A model generated the notes under the pieces. That model saw only the letters and a list, made by a program, of their open reading frames with translations, was not told where the DNA came from and searched no databases. Shown here piece by piece: positions 35,760-45,349 of a stretch of DNA of 64,000 nt. The DNA is taken from the NCBI GenBank assembly GCA_934149275.1, contig CAKPEG010000005.1:1-64000 (forward strand), written 5' to 3'. Position numbers and translations under genes: made by a program. The DNA is from an uncultured Clostridia bacterium (GTDB lineage: Bacteria > Bacillota > Clostridia > TANB77 > CAG-508). Numbering within the stretch: position 1 is the first letter of the stretch; each line of letters starts with the position of its first letter.

Positions 35760-35900
35760 ATGAATAATTTAGATATGAATGCTATAATGAAAATGCTTTC
35801 AAAAATGGATAAAAAAGACCTGGAAGTTGGGCTTGCCAAGGCTCAAGAGATTTTAAAGCAAAAAGGTGTTGAAAACAACAATAATGATTCTAAAAAATAG
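35760..35900 (+). CDS. Small hypothetical protein, 46 aa
   Basis: ATG with AGGAGGG 7 nt upstream, 46 codons, TAG stop. The sequence begins MNNLDMNAIMKMLSKMDKK and continues as one amphipathic, lysine-rich helix with an Asn/Lys tail; no signal or membrane segment. I do not recognise the family. Its helix resembles the start of the 115-residue protein encoded 220 bp downstream (…KQLSNMLSEKDID…), suggesting related small proteins, perhaps sporulation-linked. Transcribed against the flanking surface-protein operon. Confidence 0.7.
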   Translation: MNNLDMNAIMKMLSKMDKKDLEVGLAKAQEILKQKGVENNNNDSKK

Positions 35901-36123
35901 TTTTATAATTTACTATTTTGCTCTTATAGCTTATTTGATTTTTTTATAAACAAATTCGAATATTATTGAATTCGGAATATTATGTTTTAAAGCTGAATCT
36001 TTCCTAGTGTTGGGATATAAAAAAACAAATTTCGGTGCATTGTTATTTATGTTATAGAATGATTTAAATACTTGTATATAATATAAATACAATCTCTAGT
36101 ATATTTTATAAGGAGGTATTTTC

Positions 36124-36471
36124 ATGGATCCTGATCTACTAAAGCAATTATCTAATATGCTTTCTGAAAAAGATATTGATTTGAATCAAATTCTAGAGAA
36201 TTTTCAATCTTCATCATCTGATGAAAATACCACCAATTCACAAGTTGATTCTAATCAAATTGATCCAGAGATGCTGCTTAAATTTCAGAAGCTTTTGAGT
36301 TTACTTAATAAAAATAAGGATTCTAAAGATGAAGTTCTTCTAAAGGCTTTAAAACCCTACATGAGAGATTCTAGAAAAAATAAAATCGATCAATATATAA
36401 AACTATTACATATTTTGAACTTGTTTGAAAATTTTCAAGAAATGGGAGGAAACTTAAGTGATTTTCTATAA
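36124..36471 (+). CDS. Hypothetical protein, 115 aa
   Basis: Strong AAGGAGG 9 nt before the ATG. A predicted helical, acidic N-terminal half with a Ser/Asp/Asn-rich linker (about 30-50), then DEVLLKALKPYMRDSRKNKID, a pattern I have seen in short uncharacterised Clostridia proteins near envelope or sporulation genes. No signal or transmembrane segment. It overlaps the next gene by 14 bp, so the two are co-translated. Function unknown. Confidence 0.8.
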   Translation: MDPDLLKQLSNMLSEKDIDLNQILENFQSSSSDENTTNSQVDSNQIDPEMLLKFQKLLSLLNKNKDSKDEVLLKALKPYMRDSRKNKIDQYIKLLHILNLFENFQEMGGNLSDFL

Positions 36472-36847
36472 TCCGTTCTTTTCAGGGTTTCCTCCGTTTC
36501 CTTTTGAGAAATCCACAAGACGTTCACCAAAAGTGGATAAAACTTCGAAAGAAACTAATTCTAGCTCTCAAAGACAAGATATTGAATTGCAAAATAACGC
36601 TAATATTTCAGTAAATAGTCCAAATTATAAAGTTGCTGATAAAAGCTTTTCTGAAACACTTAATTACGAATCTGACAATAAAAAAAGTAATCATAAATCT
36701 TCCTTTGGTATTAGAAAATTTAATGATTACTTACAAGAAACTGACAGTCTTATTCTTTTAGCTTTATTATATTTTTTATATACTCAAAAATCATCTAGTG
36801 GCCCTTTAATGATTTGCTTATTATTACTTTTGCTTGACGATGATTAG
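36458..36847 (+). CDS. Hypothetical protein with hydrophobic C-terminus, 129 aa
   Basis: Overlaps the preceding gene by 14 bp in another frame. The N-terminus is aromatic/proline-rich (FYNPFFSGFPPFPFEK), followed by a polar disordered stretch and a C-terminal hydrophobic segment ('DSLILLALLYFLYTQ … MICLLLLLLDDD', about 98-129). The LILLALLYFLY … LLLLLLD pattern is typical of short uncharacterised, often sporulation-associated Clostridia proteins (from memory). Probably membrane-associated with the partner encoded upstream. Its stop overlaps the convergent minC by 4 bp. Confidence 0.78.
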   Translation: MIFYNPFFSGFPPFPFEKSTRRSPKVDKTSKETNSSSQRQDIELQNNANISVNSPNYKVADKSFSETLNYESDNKKSNHKSSFGIRKFNDYLQETDSLILLALLYFLYTQKSSSGPLMICLLLLLLDDD

Positions 36848-37449
36848 CCTATTTCAATATTTTCACCATCTAAGTATATAAATGGTACTTTATAATTGTT
36901 CTCAGGTATTTCTTTTAATATGTTTGAAATTCTAACTTGTGTAGGTTCAATGGAATTAGCACATATAATTGCTTTTTTATTTCCATTTGCTCCTGCATGG
37001 GCTAATCCTCTGATTTTTCCTGTTACTATTATGTTTTCTCCTGCTATAACTTCGGCGCCATAATTTACATCCCCAAGTATTGCTATACTTCCTGAATATT
37101 CTTCTCTTTGTCCTGAACGTAAATTTCCTCTTATGAATTTTGTTTCTGAGGTTTCAACTGAACTTTCAAATGTTTTCTTTATTGCATGTAGCCCTAGTAG
37201 CTCACTTGTTTCTCCGAATAAGATTGGACTATCTATATCATCTTTTAAAATTGCCCTTATTGTTGCTTGCTCATAGTCCTTTAATGCTTTTCCAACTATT
37301 CGCATAGGTTTTATATCTTTGTTATAGTATTTTATTATTCGAGGTAATTTTACTTTAAATTCATCTACTACATCATCAAAGTCAGTTGCTACATTAATCA
37401 TTATCTTAATTTCTTCTTTTGTACTTGAAATTCTTAAACAACTTCTCAT
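36844..37449 (-). CDS. minC: Septum site-determining protein MinC
   Basis: A 201-residue protein. The C-terminal beta-helix domain is clear: RGNLRSGQREEYSGSIAILG, GDVNYGAEVIA, GKIRGLAHAGANGN, then ICANSIEPTQVRISNI. The N-terminal domain (about 1-100) is more diverged. MinC blocks FtsZ assembly away from mid-cell when recruited by MinD. It follows mrdA, as in many Firmicutes mre clusters, but the usual minD and minE do not follow: the next genes run in the opposite direction. AAGGAT lies 10 nt before the ATG. Confidence 0.9.
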   Translation of the reverse strand: MRSCLRISSTKEEIKIMINVATDFDDVVDEFKVKLPRIIKYYNKDIKPMRIVGKALKDYEQATIRAILKDDIDSPILFGETSELLGLHAIKKTFESSVETSETKFIRGNLRSGQREEYSGSIAILGDVNYGAEVIAGENIIVTGKIRGLAHAGANGNKKAIICANSIEPTQVRISNILKEIPENNYKVPFIYLDGENIEIG

Positions 37450-37588
37450 TTTTACTCATCCTTTTAAAATATTAATTTTGTCTAACCTCTAACAATTTTA
37501 TAATCGCTTTCGAAACTATTATATCATCATTTTTATCTTTTGTGTTTACTTTTTTAATATTCTAGGAAAGTTCAGCAAACATTTCATA

Positions 37589-39695
37589 TCATCTAACATA
37601 TTCAGTTTCAGCATTTGCACTTACGTCTTCATTTACTTCTTGTACGTTCATTCCAAAATATTCACTAATTATTTCTTTTACTACTTCTGCAACATAATAT
37701 CCATGTCCACCATTTTCAACCATACCTACTACTGCAATTTCTGGATCATCAAATGGTGCAAATCCAACGAACCATGCATTTATAATGTCATTTCCATTTG
37801 CATCTTTACCAGCTTCTGTTGATCCTGTTTTACCTCCAACTGCAATGCTAAATCCTTGGAATATTGAAGCTGCTGTACCAGTATCATCTGTAACGCCTCT
37901 CATTCCTTCTAGTACTGCATTCATATTTTCATCGCTTATTTGTAGGCTTTCTGTATCCTTTGCTGTAATACCAAGTTTTTCATTTATATAGTCTTGCATT
38001 TCTGCTACTGATACTTGTTTTCCATCTGATGTAACAATGTTTTTTATTAATGTTGGATTTACAACTTTTCCTCTGTTTGCAACCATTGCAATGTATTTTG
38101 CTACTTGCATTGGTGTGAAGTCATTGTAACTTTGTCCTATTGAAGCAGAAAGCAATGTACTTTCTGGTGCTGTATCGTGCTTAGCCTCTGATGTTTGAGG
38201 TGATGCTAATGTTCCACTTGCTTCATATGGTAATTCTATTCCTGTTTTTCTACCTAATCCAAAATAGTTAGCATATGCTGATAATTTGTCTAATCCTAAT
38301 CTCCATCCTGTTTCATAAAAATAATAGTTACATGATTTCTCTAATGCTTGCATTACATTTATACTTCCATGTCCTACATGATATGAATCAAATATCCAGC
38401 AATGAGGTTTGTTTCCACGAGGATAAATTCCTGTATCATTTATTCTTTCTTTTGTTGTTATTTTTCCTTCTTGTAATCCTGCAATTGCAGTAACCATCTT
38501 GAATATAGATCCTGGGGCATATGTTCCTTGTATTGCCCTATTCATAAGTGCTGAGTTTGCATTATACTCATTATATTTTGCTTGGCTAATTCCGTTTAAA
38601 AATTGTGATGGTTCATAGTCTGGATAACTTACCATTGCTAGCACTTCACCTGTTTTTACATTTATAACAACTGCTGAACCACCTTGTGCATTATATGTTT
38701 TTCCAAATCCACCTGCTTTAATTTTTTCTATGTTGTTTCTTAATGCATTTTCTGTTACGCTTTGTAAGTTAGCATCAATTGTTAATACAACATTTGCTCC
38801 ACCTACTGCTTCCTTTGTAACGTACTCTCCCGTAGATGTTCCGTCAACTGTCATATCAATTTGTTTGGTTCCATTTTCACCTTTTAGATAATCTTCAAAT
38901 AATTTTTCGATTCCGGTTTTTCCTATGTAATCATCTTTTTGATATCTATCAGATTTTTCTGCGTATTCATCTTCTCCAATTCTTCCAATATAACCAATTA
39001 CATGTGATGCTAAACTTCCTTGAGTGTATACTCTATTTGCTTTGGTTTCTACTGAAACTCCTGGCAATTCTTGACCTTGCTCATCAATTTCTAGAATACT
39101 CGCTCTAGATACGTTTGCTGCTATTTGCAATGCACTCGTTGACGAATATCCTTCGCTTTCAATTGTATATCTTAATCCTACTATTTTTCTTGCCTTTACT
39201 AAGTCTGCTTCTTTTACTTCATATTTGTCTTTCATAACATAAAATGCTTCTTCTGGACTGGCTTGTGCTGATATTTTGTATTTATCACGCCATGCATTTA
39301 ATTCTTCTTCAGAATTAAAATTATATTGAAATGGTTCAACTGAAATTGGAAATTCATCAATATACTTGTCCCCATTTTTTTCGAATATATCAGCTAATTT
39401 TAGCATTGCATTATTCATTTCTTCATCTGTTGCTTTTGTTTTAAATAGTTGTACATTAAATCCCATTTGTGTATCTGCCAAAATTGTTCCTGTTCTATCA
39501 AGAATTTTTCCTCTAGCTGCTTGTATTACCGCTTCTTTTGATAGTTTTGTATTTGATGTTTCACGATATTCTTTTCCATGTATAATTTGCAGATTAAACA
39601 ATTGAACAAGCAAAATTATTCCGAACTATGTAAATAAATGTATTTAGCAAATTAAATCTAAAATTCGTTTTTTCTGTTTCTGTTTTATTAAACAA
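37589..39695 (-). CDS. mrdA: Penicillin-binding protein 2 (elongation transpeptidase), frameshifted near the N-terminus
   Basis: Class B penicillin-binding protein that cross-links peptidoglycan with RodA and MreBCD. The transpeptidase motifs are intact: SxxK in GSIFKM, SxN in KSCNYY, KTG in GGKTGSTEAG. The uninterrupted frame (37589-39613) starts in the middle of the membrane helix. The missing N-terminus (MFNKTETEKTNFRF…FIYIV, TTG start at 39695 with AAGG 7 nt upstream) lies in another frame, and removing the C at 39623 joins them into …FIYIV-GIILLVQLF…, a normal single helix and a protein of about 701 residues. Every catalytic part is present, so a sequencing or assembly error, or a recent mutation, is likelier than long decay. 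Lies in the mreBCD operon, 14 bp after mreD. Confidence 0.88.
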
Positions 39696-39709
39696 ATTCT
39701 ACCTTCTTT

Positions 39710-40243
39710 CTAAAAATATCTTGTTAATATATTTTTTTCTTTGAATTGTCTTTCTAATATTGCTCCTAGTTTTATGAAACTATTATAAAAAATAAATGCT
39801 AGAATTGCGTTGTATATTGTTTCTATAAGTAATATTTTTGAAAATGCTTCTATCTCAACTGGTATTTCAAGAATTAGTGCATTTAGAAAATAGTTTGCAA
39901 CTTCAAAAACTAGTGTCATTCCTACTACCATGATTAAAATTGTAAATTTATTATCCTTTGAAAAGTTCTTGTCAAAATAATTTGCTATCATTGCAATTAA
40001 GCAAAATATTATTGCTGTTGCGCCTAATGTTCTGCCTACTACTAAATCTAGTGTTATTCCTGTAAGCAATGCCATAATTAGCGAAAACTTATTATCTGTA
40101 AATAATCCTAAAAATAGTATGTATATAACAAATATATTAGGGCGTATTCCTGCAATTGTGAACCATCCAAAAAAGTTTGCTTGTATGAAATATAATATTA
40201 TAAAAATAAAATATGTAATAATTCCTATAACAAATTTTTTCAT
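39710..40243 (-). CDS. mreD: Rod shape-determining protein MreD
   Basis: A 177-residue integral membrane protein with five or six hydrophobic helices. The conserved TGI.LDLV.GR.LGA segment (about 62-78) is the family signature. It works with MreC and MreB to organise the elongation machinery. AAGAAAGGA precedes the ATG; it lies 21 bp after mreC. Confidence 0.92.
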   Translation of the reverse strand: MKKFVIGIITYFIFIILYFIQANFFGWFTIAGIRPNIFVIYILFLGLFTDNKFSLIMALLTGITLDLVVGRTLGATAIIFCLIAMIANYFDKNFSKDNKFTILIMVVGMTLVFEVANYFLNALILEIPVEIEAFSKILLIETIYNAILAFIFYNSFIKLGAILERQFKEKNILTRYF

Positions 40244-40264
40244 GTTATTCCTTTCTTGGTTCTA

Positions 40265-41077
40265 TTATTTTATTACAAGAACCGTATATAATTTTGAAAA
40301 GTCAACTGCTGTCTCAACAATTGCATATCTATCTGTTATGTTTTTCGTGTTTACAACTTGTTTTATTGTTCCTATTGTAATCCCCTTAGGATAAATTCCT
40401 CCAATGCCTGATGTTACTACACTATCTCCTACTAGTAATTCTGATGATGTATCAATGTATGATGCATTTAAACATTTATTATTTTCTACTGAGCCTCTAC
40501 AGATAATGCTTTCTGAAGATGTACTAATCATTGCACTAACTGAACTTGCACTGTCTACAATTACTTGAACTTTAGCTGTATTATCTGTTACTGATATAAC
40601 ATGTCCAACTAATCCCTTGTCTGCTATTACTGTCATATTTTTTTCAATTCCTTGTTTTGAACCTGCATTTATAACAATGTTACTGCTATAATTGCTAACA
40701 TCTCTATCTATTACATATGCTGGAATTGTTTCATATTCTTGATATTTTTCTGAAAGGTTTGCATATTCTTGTAGCTTTGAATTTTCTGCTTTTAATACTT
40801 CAAGTTCTCTTACTTGTGTTTCAAGTTCTTGATTCTTTGATTTTAATTCTTCGTTTTCTTTTTTTAATGTATCTAAATTTGTAAAAAATTCTGTATCACC
40901 TTTTACTTTATGTCCTAACATTGTGAATGCGTTTTGAACTGGCATTATTATTGAAGTTACAAAACTTTCTGCATATGATAAATTGTCTCTATTTAAGTTT
41001 GTTAGTATTACTAACAATATTAATACAATTACTGCAATTACTGTTCCTATGGCTCCAGAACGTTTATTTTTATACAT
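40265..41077 (-). CDS. mreC: Rod shape-determining protein MreC
   Basis: A 270-residue bitopic protein: short basic cytoplasmic tail, transmembrane helix (about 10-27), coiled coil (about 62-105, KKENEELKSKNQELETQVRE), then the beta-barrel pair with NAGSKQGIEKNMTV, GLVGHV and GIGGIYPKGI. It forms periplasm-side filaments that link MreB and PBP2. AAAAGGAG precedes the ATG, and mreB ends 3 bp upstream. Confidence 0.95.
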   Translation of the reverse strand: MYKNKRSGAIGTVIAVIVLILLVILTNLNRDNLSYAESFVTSIIMPVQNAFTMLGHKVKGDTEFFTNLDTLKKENEELKSKNQELETQVRELEVLKAENSKLQEYANLSEKYQEYETIPAYVIDRDVSNYSSNIVINAGSKQGIEKNMTVIADKGLVGHVISVTDNTAKVQVIVDSASSVSAMISTSSESIICRGSVENNKCLNASYIDTSSELLVGDSVVTSGIGGIYPKGITIGTIKQVVNTKNITDRYAIVETAVDFSKLYTVLVIK

Positions 41078-41080
41078 ATA

Positions 41081-42103
41081 CTAAACTCTCCTTTTAGTTT
41101 TTAGTTCTCTCATTTTGCTGTCGTCATTTAAAATTTCATTTATTCCAAGAGCTACACATTCCATTGGTTTTTCTGCAATCGTTGCATTTACTCTAACACG
41201 CTCTTTTATTACCTCATCTATTTTATCTATACATGCTCCTCCACCTGTTATTGTTAAGCCTTTACTATATATGTCATTTATCAATTCTGGTGGTGTTCTA
41301 TCTAAAGTTTCTCTAATTGCTTCTATTATTTTATCAAGTGATGATCTAATTGCATCATGAATCTGGAATGCATTTACTCTTATTTTTTTAGGTAATCCTG
41401 TAACTAAATCTCTTCCTTTTACTTCTTTTATTTGATTTACTATTGGTTTTACAGATGCTAATTCTATTTTTAGCCTTTCAGCTGCATTTTTTCCAATTTC
41501 AACATTCATATTTTTCTTTATATATTCTATTATGTTTTCGTCTAAGTCATCGCCAGCTATTCTTACATAGTTGCATGAAACGATTCTACCTAGTGCTATA
41601 ACTGCTATTTCTGTTGTTCCACTTCCAATATCTACTATCATTGATGCTTCAGGGCTTGATACATCTAGTTTCGCACCTATTGCTGCTGCTAATGTTTCTT
41701 CTACAAAATAGATTTCTTTTGCACCTGTTGCTAATACTAATTTTAAAACCGCTCTTTTTTCTACTTCTGTCATTCCAATATGCAAGTTTATAAGCACTCT
41801 TGGACTTCCTATATTTTCTTCTCTTTGAAGTTCTTCTATTATTTCTTTTACAATCATCTCTGTTGCATTTAAATTTGCAATTCCACCATGCTTAAGTGGT
41901 CTTAATGCTTCTATTTTTTCTGGTGTTTTACCTATCATTTGTTTTGCTTCATTTCCAACCGCTACTATATCATTAGTCTTTTTTTCTATTGCTATTATCG
42001 CGGGTTCATTTTTTATAATTCCTTTATCTTTTAAAACTACTAATATAGATGACGTCCCTAAGTCAATTCCAACATCCTTACCATGAAATTTAAAAAAGTT
42101 CAT
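41081..42103 (-). CDS. mreB: Rod shape-determining protein MreB (actin-like)
   Basis: A 340-residue actin-fold ATPase. Phosphate-1 loop GIDLGTSS (12-19), phosphate-2 DIGSGTTEIAV (about 158-168), and the adenosine motif TGGGACID (about 290) are present; the usual DIGGGTT reads DIGSGTT. It forms membrane filaments that direct side-wall synthesis. AAGGAT is 9 nt before the ATG. Mbl and MreBH are paralogues, but the position ahead of mreC supports mreB. Confidence 0.94.
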   Translation of the reverse strand: MNFFKFHGKDVGIDLGTSSILVVLKDKGIIKNEPAIIAIEKKTNDIVAVGNEAKQMIGKTPEKIEALRPLKHGGIANLNATEMIVKEIIEELQREENIGSPRVLINLHIGMTEVEKRAVLKLVLATGAKEIYFVEETLAAAIGAKLDVSSPEASMIVDIGSGTTEIAVIALGRIVSCNYVRIAGDDLDENIIEYIKKNMNVEIGKNAAERLKIELASVKPIVNQIKEVKGRDLVTGLPKKIRVNAFQIHDAIRSSLDKIIEAIRETLDRTPPELINDIYSKGLTITGGGACIDKIDEVIKERVRVNATIAEKPMECVALGINEILNDDSKMRELKTKRRV

Positions 42104-42300
42104 ATTTCAACAATCCTTCCAAATGTCCTAAATTTACATGTTTAAATTTTTAAATAAATCTTAAATAATTTATTATTAAATGCTTTTATAAAAACAATGT
42201 GTATAAATCTATTTTCAAATTTTGTGTTCAAATCAAACGGCAAACCTTAAAAAAATTGTAATACTCGTACATGCTAGTAATGTATACTCTTATTTTTTTC

Positions 42301-42984
42301 TTATTGTATAAAAGCACTTCTATATTCTCCATCCCCAATTACTATATGATCTAAAAGTTTTATTCCAAACATCTCTGCACATATTTTTATTCTTTTGGTT
42401 ACTTCAAAATCTTCTTTACTAGGTGTCGCGTTTCCGCTTGGATGATTGTGCAATAAAATAATTTTATTTGCTCCCATTTTAATTGGTTCTGCTAAAATAT
42501 CTTTTGGTTCAACTATTGCGGAATTCGTTCCTCCTAAAGAAACATCTTGTATTCTTAAAACTTTATTTTTTGTATTTAAAATAAGAATTTTTACTACTTC
42601 TCTTTTTTCAAATCGTAACTCTTCCATAAAAAGCTTAGCAACATCCTCTGATGATTTTACATATATTTCACTTTCAATTGGGTGGGCTAATCGTTTTGCA
42701 ATCTCAAATGCTGCTTTTAATCTAATTGCTTTCACTCTTCCTATTCCTTTTATTTTTTTTAGTTCTTCTAATGAAAGATTTTGTAGTGCTCTTAATTTAT
42801 TCTCTGTAAAACTATTTCCAAGTGAAATAACTCTTTGTGCTAATTGAATTGATGTTTCATCTTTTGTACCACTTTCTATTATAATTGCCAACAATTCTGA
42901 ATTCGATAATGTTTTTTCTCCATATAATTCTAATTTTTCATATGGCCTTTCAGACATTGGTAATTCTTGTATTCTTTTTGCCAA
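42301..42984 (-). CDS. radC: RadC family JAB/MPN-domain protein
   Basis: A 227-residue protein with an N-terminal UPF0758/HhH-like region (KIKGIGRVKAIRLKAAFE, about 77-94) and a C-terminal JAB metalloprotease-like domain with HNHPSGNATPSKED, the metal-binding HxHxxx…S…D motif. Despite its name the family's role in repair is unsettled. Translation starts at TTG (42984) with AGGAAGGA 6-7 nt upstream; no suitable ATG is nearby. Between DUF4321 and mreB, its usual place in Clostridia. 42104-42300 shows no gene. Confidence 0.94.
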   Translation of the reverse strand: MAKRIQELPMSERPYEKLELYGEKTLSNSELLAIIIESGTKDETSIQLAQRVISLGNSFTENKLRALQNLSLEELKKIKGIGRVKAIRLKAAFEIAKRLAHPIESEIYVKSSEDVAKLFMEELRFEKREVVKILILNTKNKVLRIQDVSLGGTNSAIVEPKDILAEPIKMGANKIILLHNHPSGNATPSKEDFEVTKRIKICAEMFGIKLLDHIVIGDGEYRSAFIQ

Positions 42985-43030
42985 TTACTGTCCTTCCTGT
43001 AGCCCCAAATATTTATTATAATATTCTCCA

Positions 43031-43285
43031 TTAAAATTTATTATATATAAATGCTGCAATTATCATTCCGACTATGCTTGCCACATTTATTTTTATACGC
43101 AATTCTAAACTAATTCTTAATATACTTAAATCTAACCCTACTGGTCCACTAGTACCAAATTCCTCTCCATATGCTAGCCAAGATAACCAACTTACTTGAG
43201 AAGCAAAATTAGCAATAAGCCCTCCTATAACTATTCCACATAATAAAAAGATTAATAGTATCCATAAATTTTTTTCTCTTATCAT
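43031..43285 (-). CDS. DUF4321 membrane protein
   Basis: An 84-residue protein with two hydrophobic helices (about 7-28 and 62-82) around a short loop (YGEEFGTSGPVGLDLSILR). Small DUF4321 proteins sit beside maf/radC/mreB in many Clostridia. Function unknown; the clustering suggests an envelope role. Confidence 0.82.
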   Translation of the reverse strand: MIREKNLWILLIFLLCGIVIGGLIANFASQVSWLSWLAYGEEFGTSGPVGLDLSILRISLELRIKINVASIVGMIIAAFIYNKF

Positions 43286-43523
43286 TCTAATTATTCCTTT
43301 CCGTAATAGTATTTTTTTATAATTTGTTTATTATCTTTTTTATACTACTACATTTTGTCTTTTGCTACGGATAATTACATTTAAGCATGTATGTATTATA
43401 TATTCTAAGGTCATTTTTTTCAAGGTTTTTTCCACGTTTTCCACATTTTTATCATTTATTTTTTTCAGGTCCCATGCTACAATTTATTTAAGTTTATTTT
43501 ATTGCAAAAGGAGACTTGAACAA

Positions 43524-43886
43524 ATGTCAGATTTTAAATATATTTACATACCTGTTTCTACATTGGAGGAGCATCATATTTCAAAAGAATCTGTTTTTCA
43601 AGATTCTGCTAAATCTCAAGCTTTCTTTAAAAGTTTTCTTGACAAGAATATGCCTTTTTCTGAAATGACAAATATTTTTTTTACTAATAATTGCTTTATT
43701 TTAGCTGTAAAAAATAAAACTAATATTGAATTTGAAAATGTTTCTACTTTTAACGATTTTAAATCTTTTATTAAAGAAACAACGTTTGCAAATAAAATCG
43801 AAATTAATGATAAAAAAAGAGAAGTATCTGTTTTATCAGATATTCCCCCATTTTTTTATAATTTACTTTATGAATTTTTAGTATAA
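43524..43886 (+). CDS. Hypothetical protein, 120 aa
   Basis: ATG at 43524 with AAAGGAGA 9 nt upstream; a longer reading from 43362 has no ribosome-binding site and enters low-complexity upstream DNA. The product starts MSDFKYIYIPVSTLEEHHI, is acidic and mixed alpha/beta, and has no signal or membrane segment. I do not recognise it. Its end overlaps the convergent M23 peptidase gene by 9 bp. Confidence 0.72.
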   Translation: MSDFKYIYIPVSTLEEHHISKESVFQDSAKSQAFFKSFLDKNMPFSEMTNIFFTNNCFILAVKNKTNIEFENVSTFNDFKSFIKETTFANKIEINDKKREVSVLSDIPPFFYNLLYEFLV

Positions 43887-44885
43887 ATAGTTTTGTGGAT
43901 TTTGGCATATTCCATTTATTCTTATTTCTAGATGTAAATGTGGTCCTGTTGAGTTTCCTGTGCTTCCGACTGTTGATATTGTTTGTCCTTGAGATACCGC
44001 TTGTCCTGCATGACAACTTATTGAACTACAGTGTGCATAATATGTTTGTACTCCATTCCCATGGTCTATTACAACTAGATTTCCATATGTTCCTTTTGGG
44101 CCTGCATATGTAACTGTGCCTGCAGCAGCTGCTCCAATTGGTGTTCCTTTGCTTGTTGCTATGTCTAATCCTGTATGAGTTCCTCTACTTCTTCTTCCAA
44201 ACCTTGATGTAATTGTTCCTGAAACTGGTCTTGCAAATGAAACGCCTACGGCTTGTCTATCATATGAAACTTTTTGAGATGTATTTACTGTTCCATATGA
44301 TGTTTTTCTTGAAGATGTTGTTGTAGCTGTCGGTGTTTGTGCTTGAGCAACAACTTTTGGTGCAACATATAGATTTGCAACTACATTTTCTGGAGTTGAT
44401 TCTTCTAGTTTTTCTGAAGAATATTTTGCCACATATGAAATGCTTTCTACATTTGTACTGTTCTTCTCTTTTAATTCAGCAATTATTTTTTCTGCATCTT
44501 CAGCAGTATTTACATATGCTTTTTCTTCTCCATCTTGCATTATTGCATAATTTTTATAATACGGTGTACCTGATGCTATTACTGTATCAAATACTTTGTC
44601 CTCATTTATTTCAACATCTTTCTTAGAATAGCATATTTCATATTCTGGCATTTGGTCAATTTCTAGAAAAGCTACTTGATCTCCGTCTCCAGAGTTCATA
44701 TATTTATCTATTCTTTCTTCCAATTGCCTTTTTGTATCAGTATATCCTATTACTGTTTCTCCTAATTTAACCGCATATGTTGGCTTAAACATAAGGTATA
44801 GTATTCCCAGTATTAAAAGTAATGAAATTGCTATTATTATTAGTAATTTTATCGATTTTCTAAAGTGAACAAAAAGAGTCTTCAT
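43878..44885 (-). CDS. M23 family cell-wall endopeptidase
   Basis: A 335-residue protein: N-terminal transmembrane anchor (about 12-33), a low-identity stalk (about 36-200) with two 'TAEDAEKIIAELK'-type helical segments, and a C-terminal M23 (LytM/lysostaphin) domain (about 215-335) with HTGLD (first metal-binding His), YYAHCSS and GPHLHLEI (last His pair). Zinc endopeptidases of this family cut peptidoglycan cross-bridges. It is a paralogue of the M23 protein encoded at 59864-60901, sharing the same layout, though that one has a longer coiled stalk. Confidence 0.92.
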   Translation of the reverse strand: MKTLFVHFRKSIKLLIIIAISLLLILGILYLMFKPTYAVKLGETVIGYTDTKRQLEERIDKYMNSGDGDQVAFLEIDQMPEYEICYSKKDVEINEDKVFDTVIASGTPYYKNYAIMQDGEEKAYVNTAEDAEKIIAELKEKNSTNVESISYVAKYSSEKLEESTPENVVANLYVAPKVVAQAQTPTATTTSSRKTSYGTVNTSQKVSYDRQAVGVSFARPVSGTITSRFGRRSRGTHTGLDIATSKGTPIGAAAAGTVTYAGPKGTYGNLVVIDHGNGVQTYYAHCSSISCHAGQAVSQGQTISTVGSTGNSTGPHLHLEIRINGICQNPQNYLY

Positions 44886-45144
44886 TTGTCTTCCTTTCCA
44901 AATTGTATAATATAAATTCTATATTATACGCGAATATTATACATTAAAACTGCCTTTTTCTCAAAGCCAATTTCTTTTATTATTTTGAATAAACAGTATA
45001 ATAGCTCTCTATTTCTTTTATTTATTCGCTTTTTCTAATCATTTCTTTATTTTATATAGGGAAATAAGGTTTTCCATCGTTTTTGAATAATTTTATGATT
45101 TTAGTAAATACTTAATTTGAAATACTTATATAAGGAGGATTAAA

Positions 45145-45333
45145 ATGGCAAATCTAACTCAAATTGAATTACAAAACTTAAGACATCTTATTGGTGTCCA
45201 GGATACAAATTTTCAAAAATTAACTAACTATGCCAACACATGTGTTGACCCACAAGTCAAGCAACTTTTTACTAAATCTGCTCAAGATACGTTAAACACA
45301 AAGCAAAAATTAATGTCTTTTTTATCTGAATAA
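45145..45333 (+). CDS. Small CotF-related spore coat protein
   Basis: A 62-residue helical protein; AAGGAGG is 8 nt before the ATG. 'LTQIELQNLRHLIGVQD … YANTCVDPQVKQLFTKSAQ … LMSFLSE' is the short companion type often found just ahead of CotF-domain genes in Clostridia. It forms a two-gene operon with the next gene (16 bp apart). The presence of these genes indicates an endospore former. Confidence 0.8.
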   Translation: MANLTQIELQNLRHLIGVQDTNFQKLTNYANTCVDPQVKQLFTKSAQDTLNTKQKLMSFLSE

Positions 45334-45349
45334 GGAAGGAGGAAATATT

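Noticed and set aside
36024..36060. Fifth copy of repeat family C
   Set aside because: Only about 35 bp resembles the middle of the family (ACAAATTTCGGTGCATTGTTATTTAT-like); the upstream block and closing hairpin are missing, so chance similarity in AT-rich DNA cannot be excluded.
43362..43523. N-terminal extension of the 120-residue protein
   Set aside because: No ribosome-binding site, and the residues are low complexity; the ATG at 43524 has AAAGGAGA.
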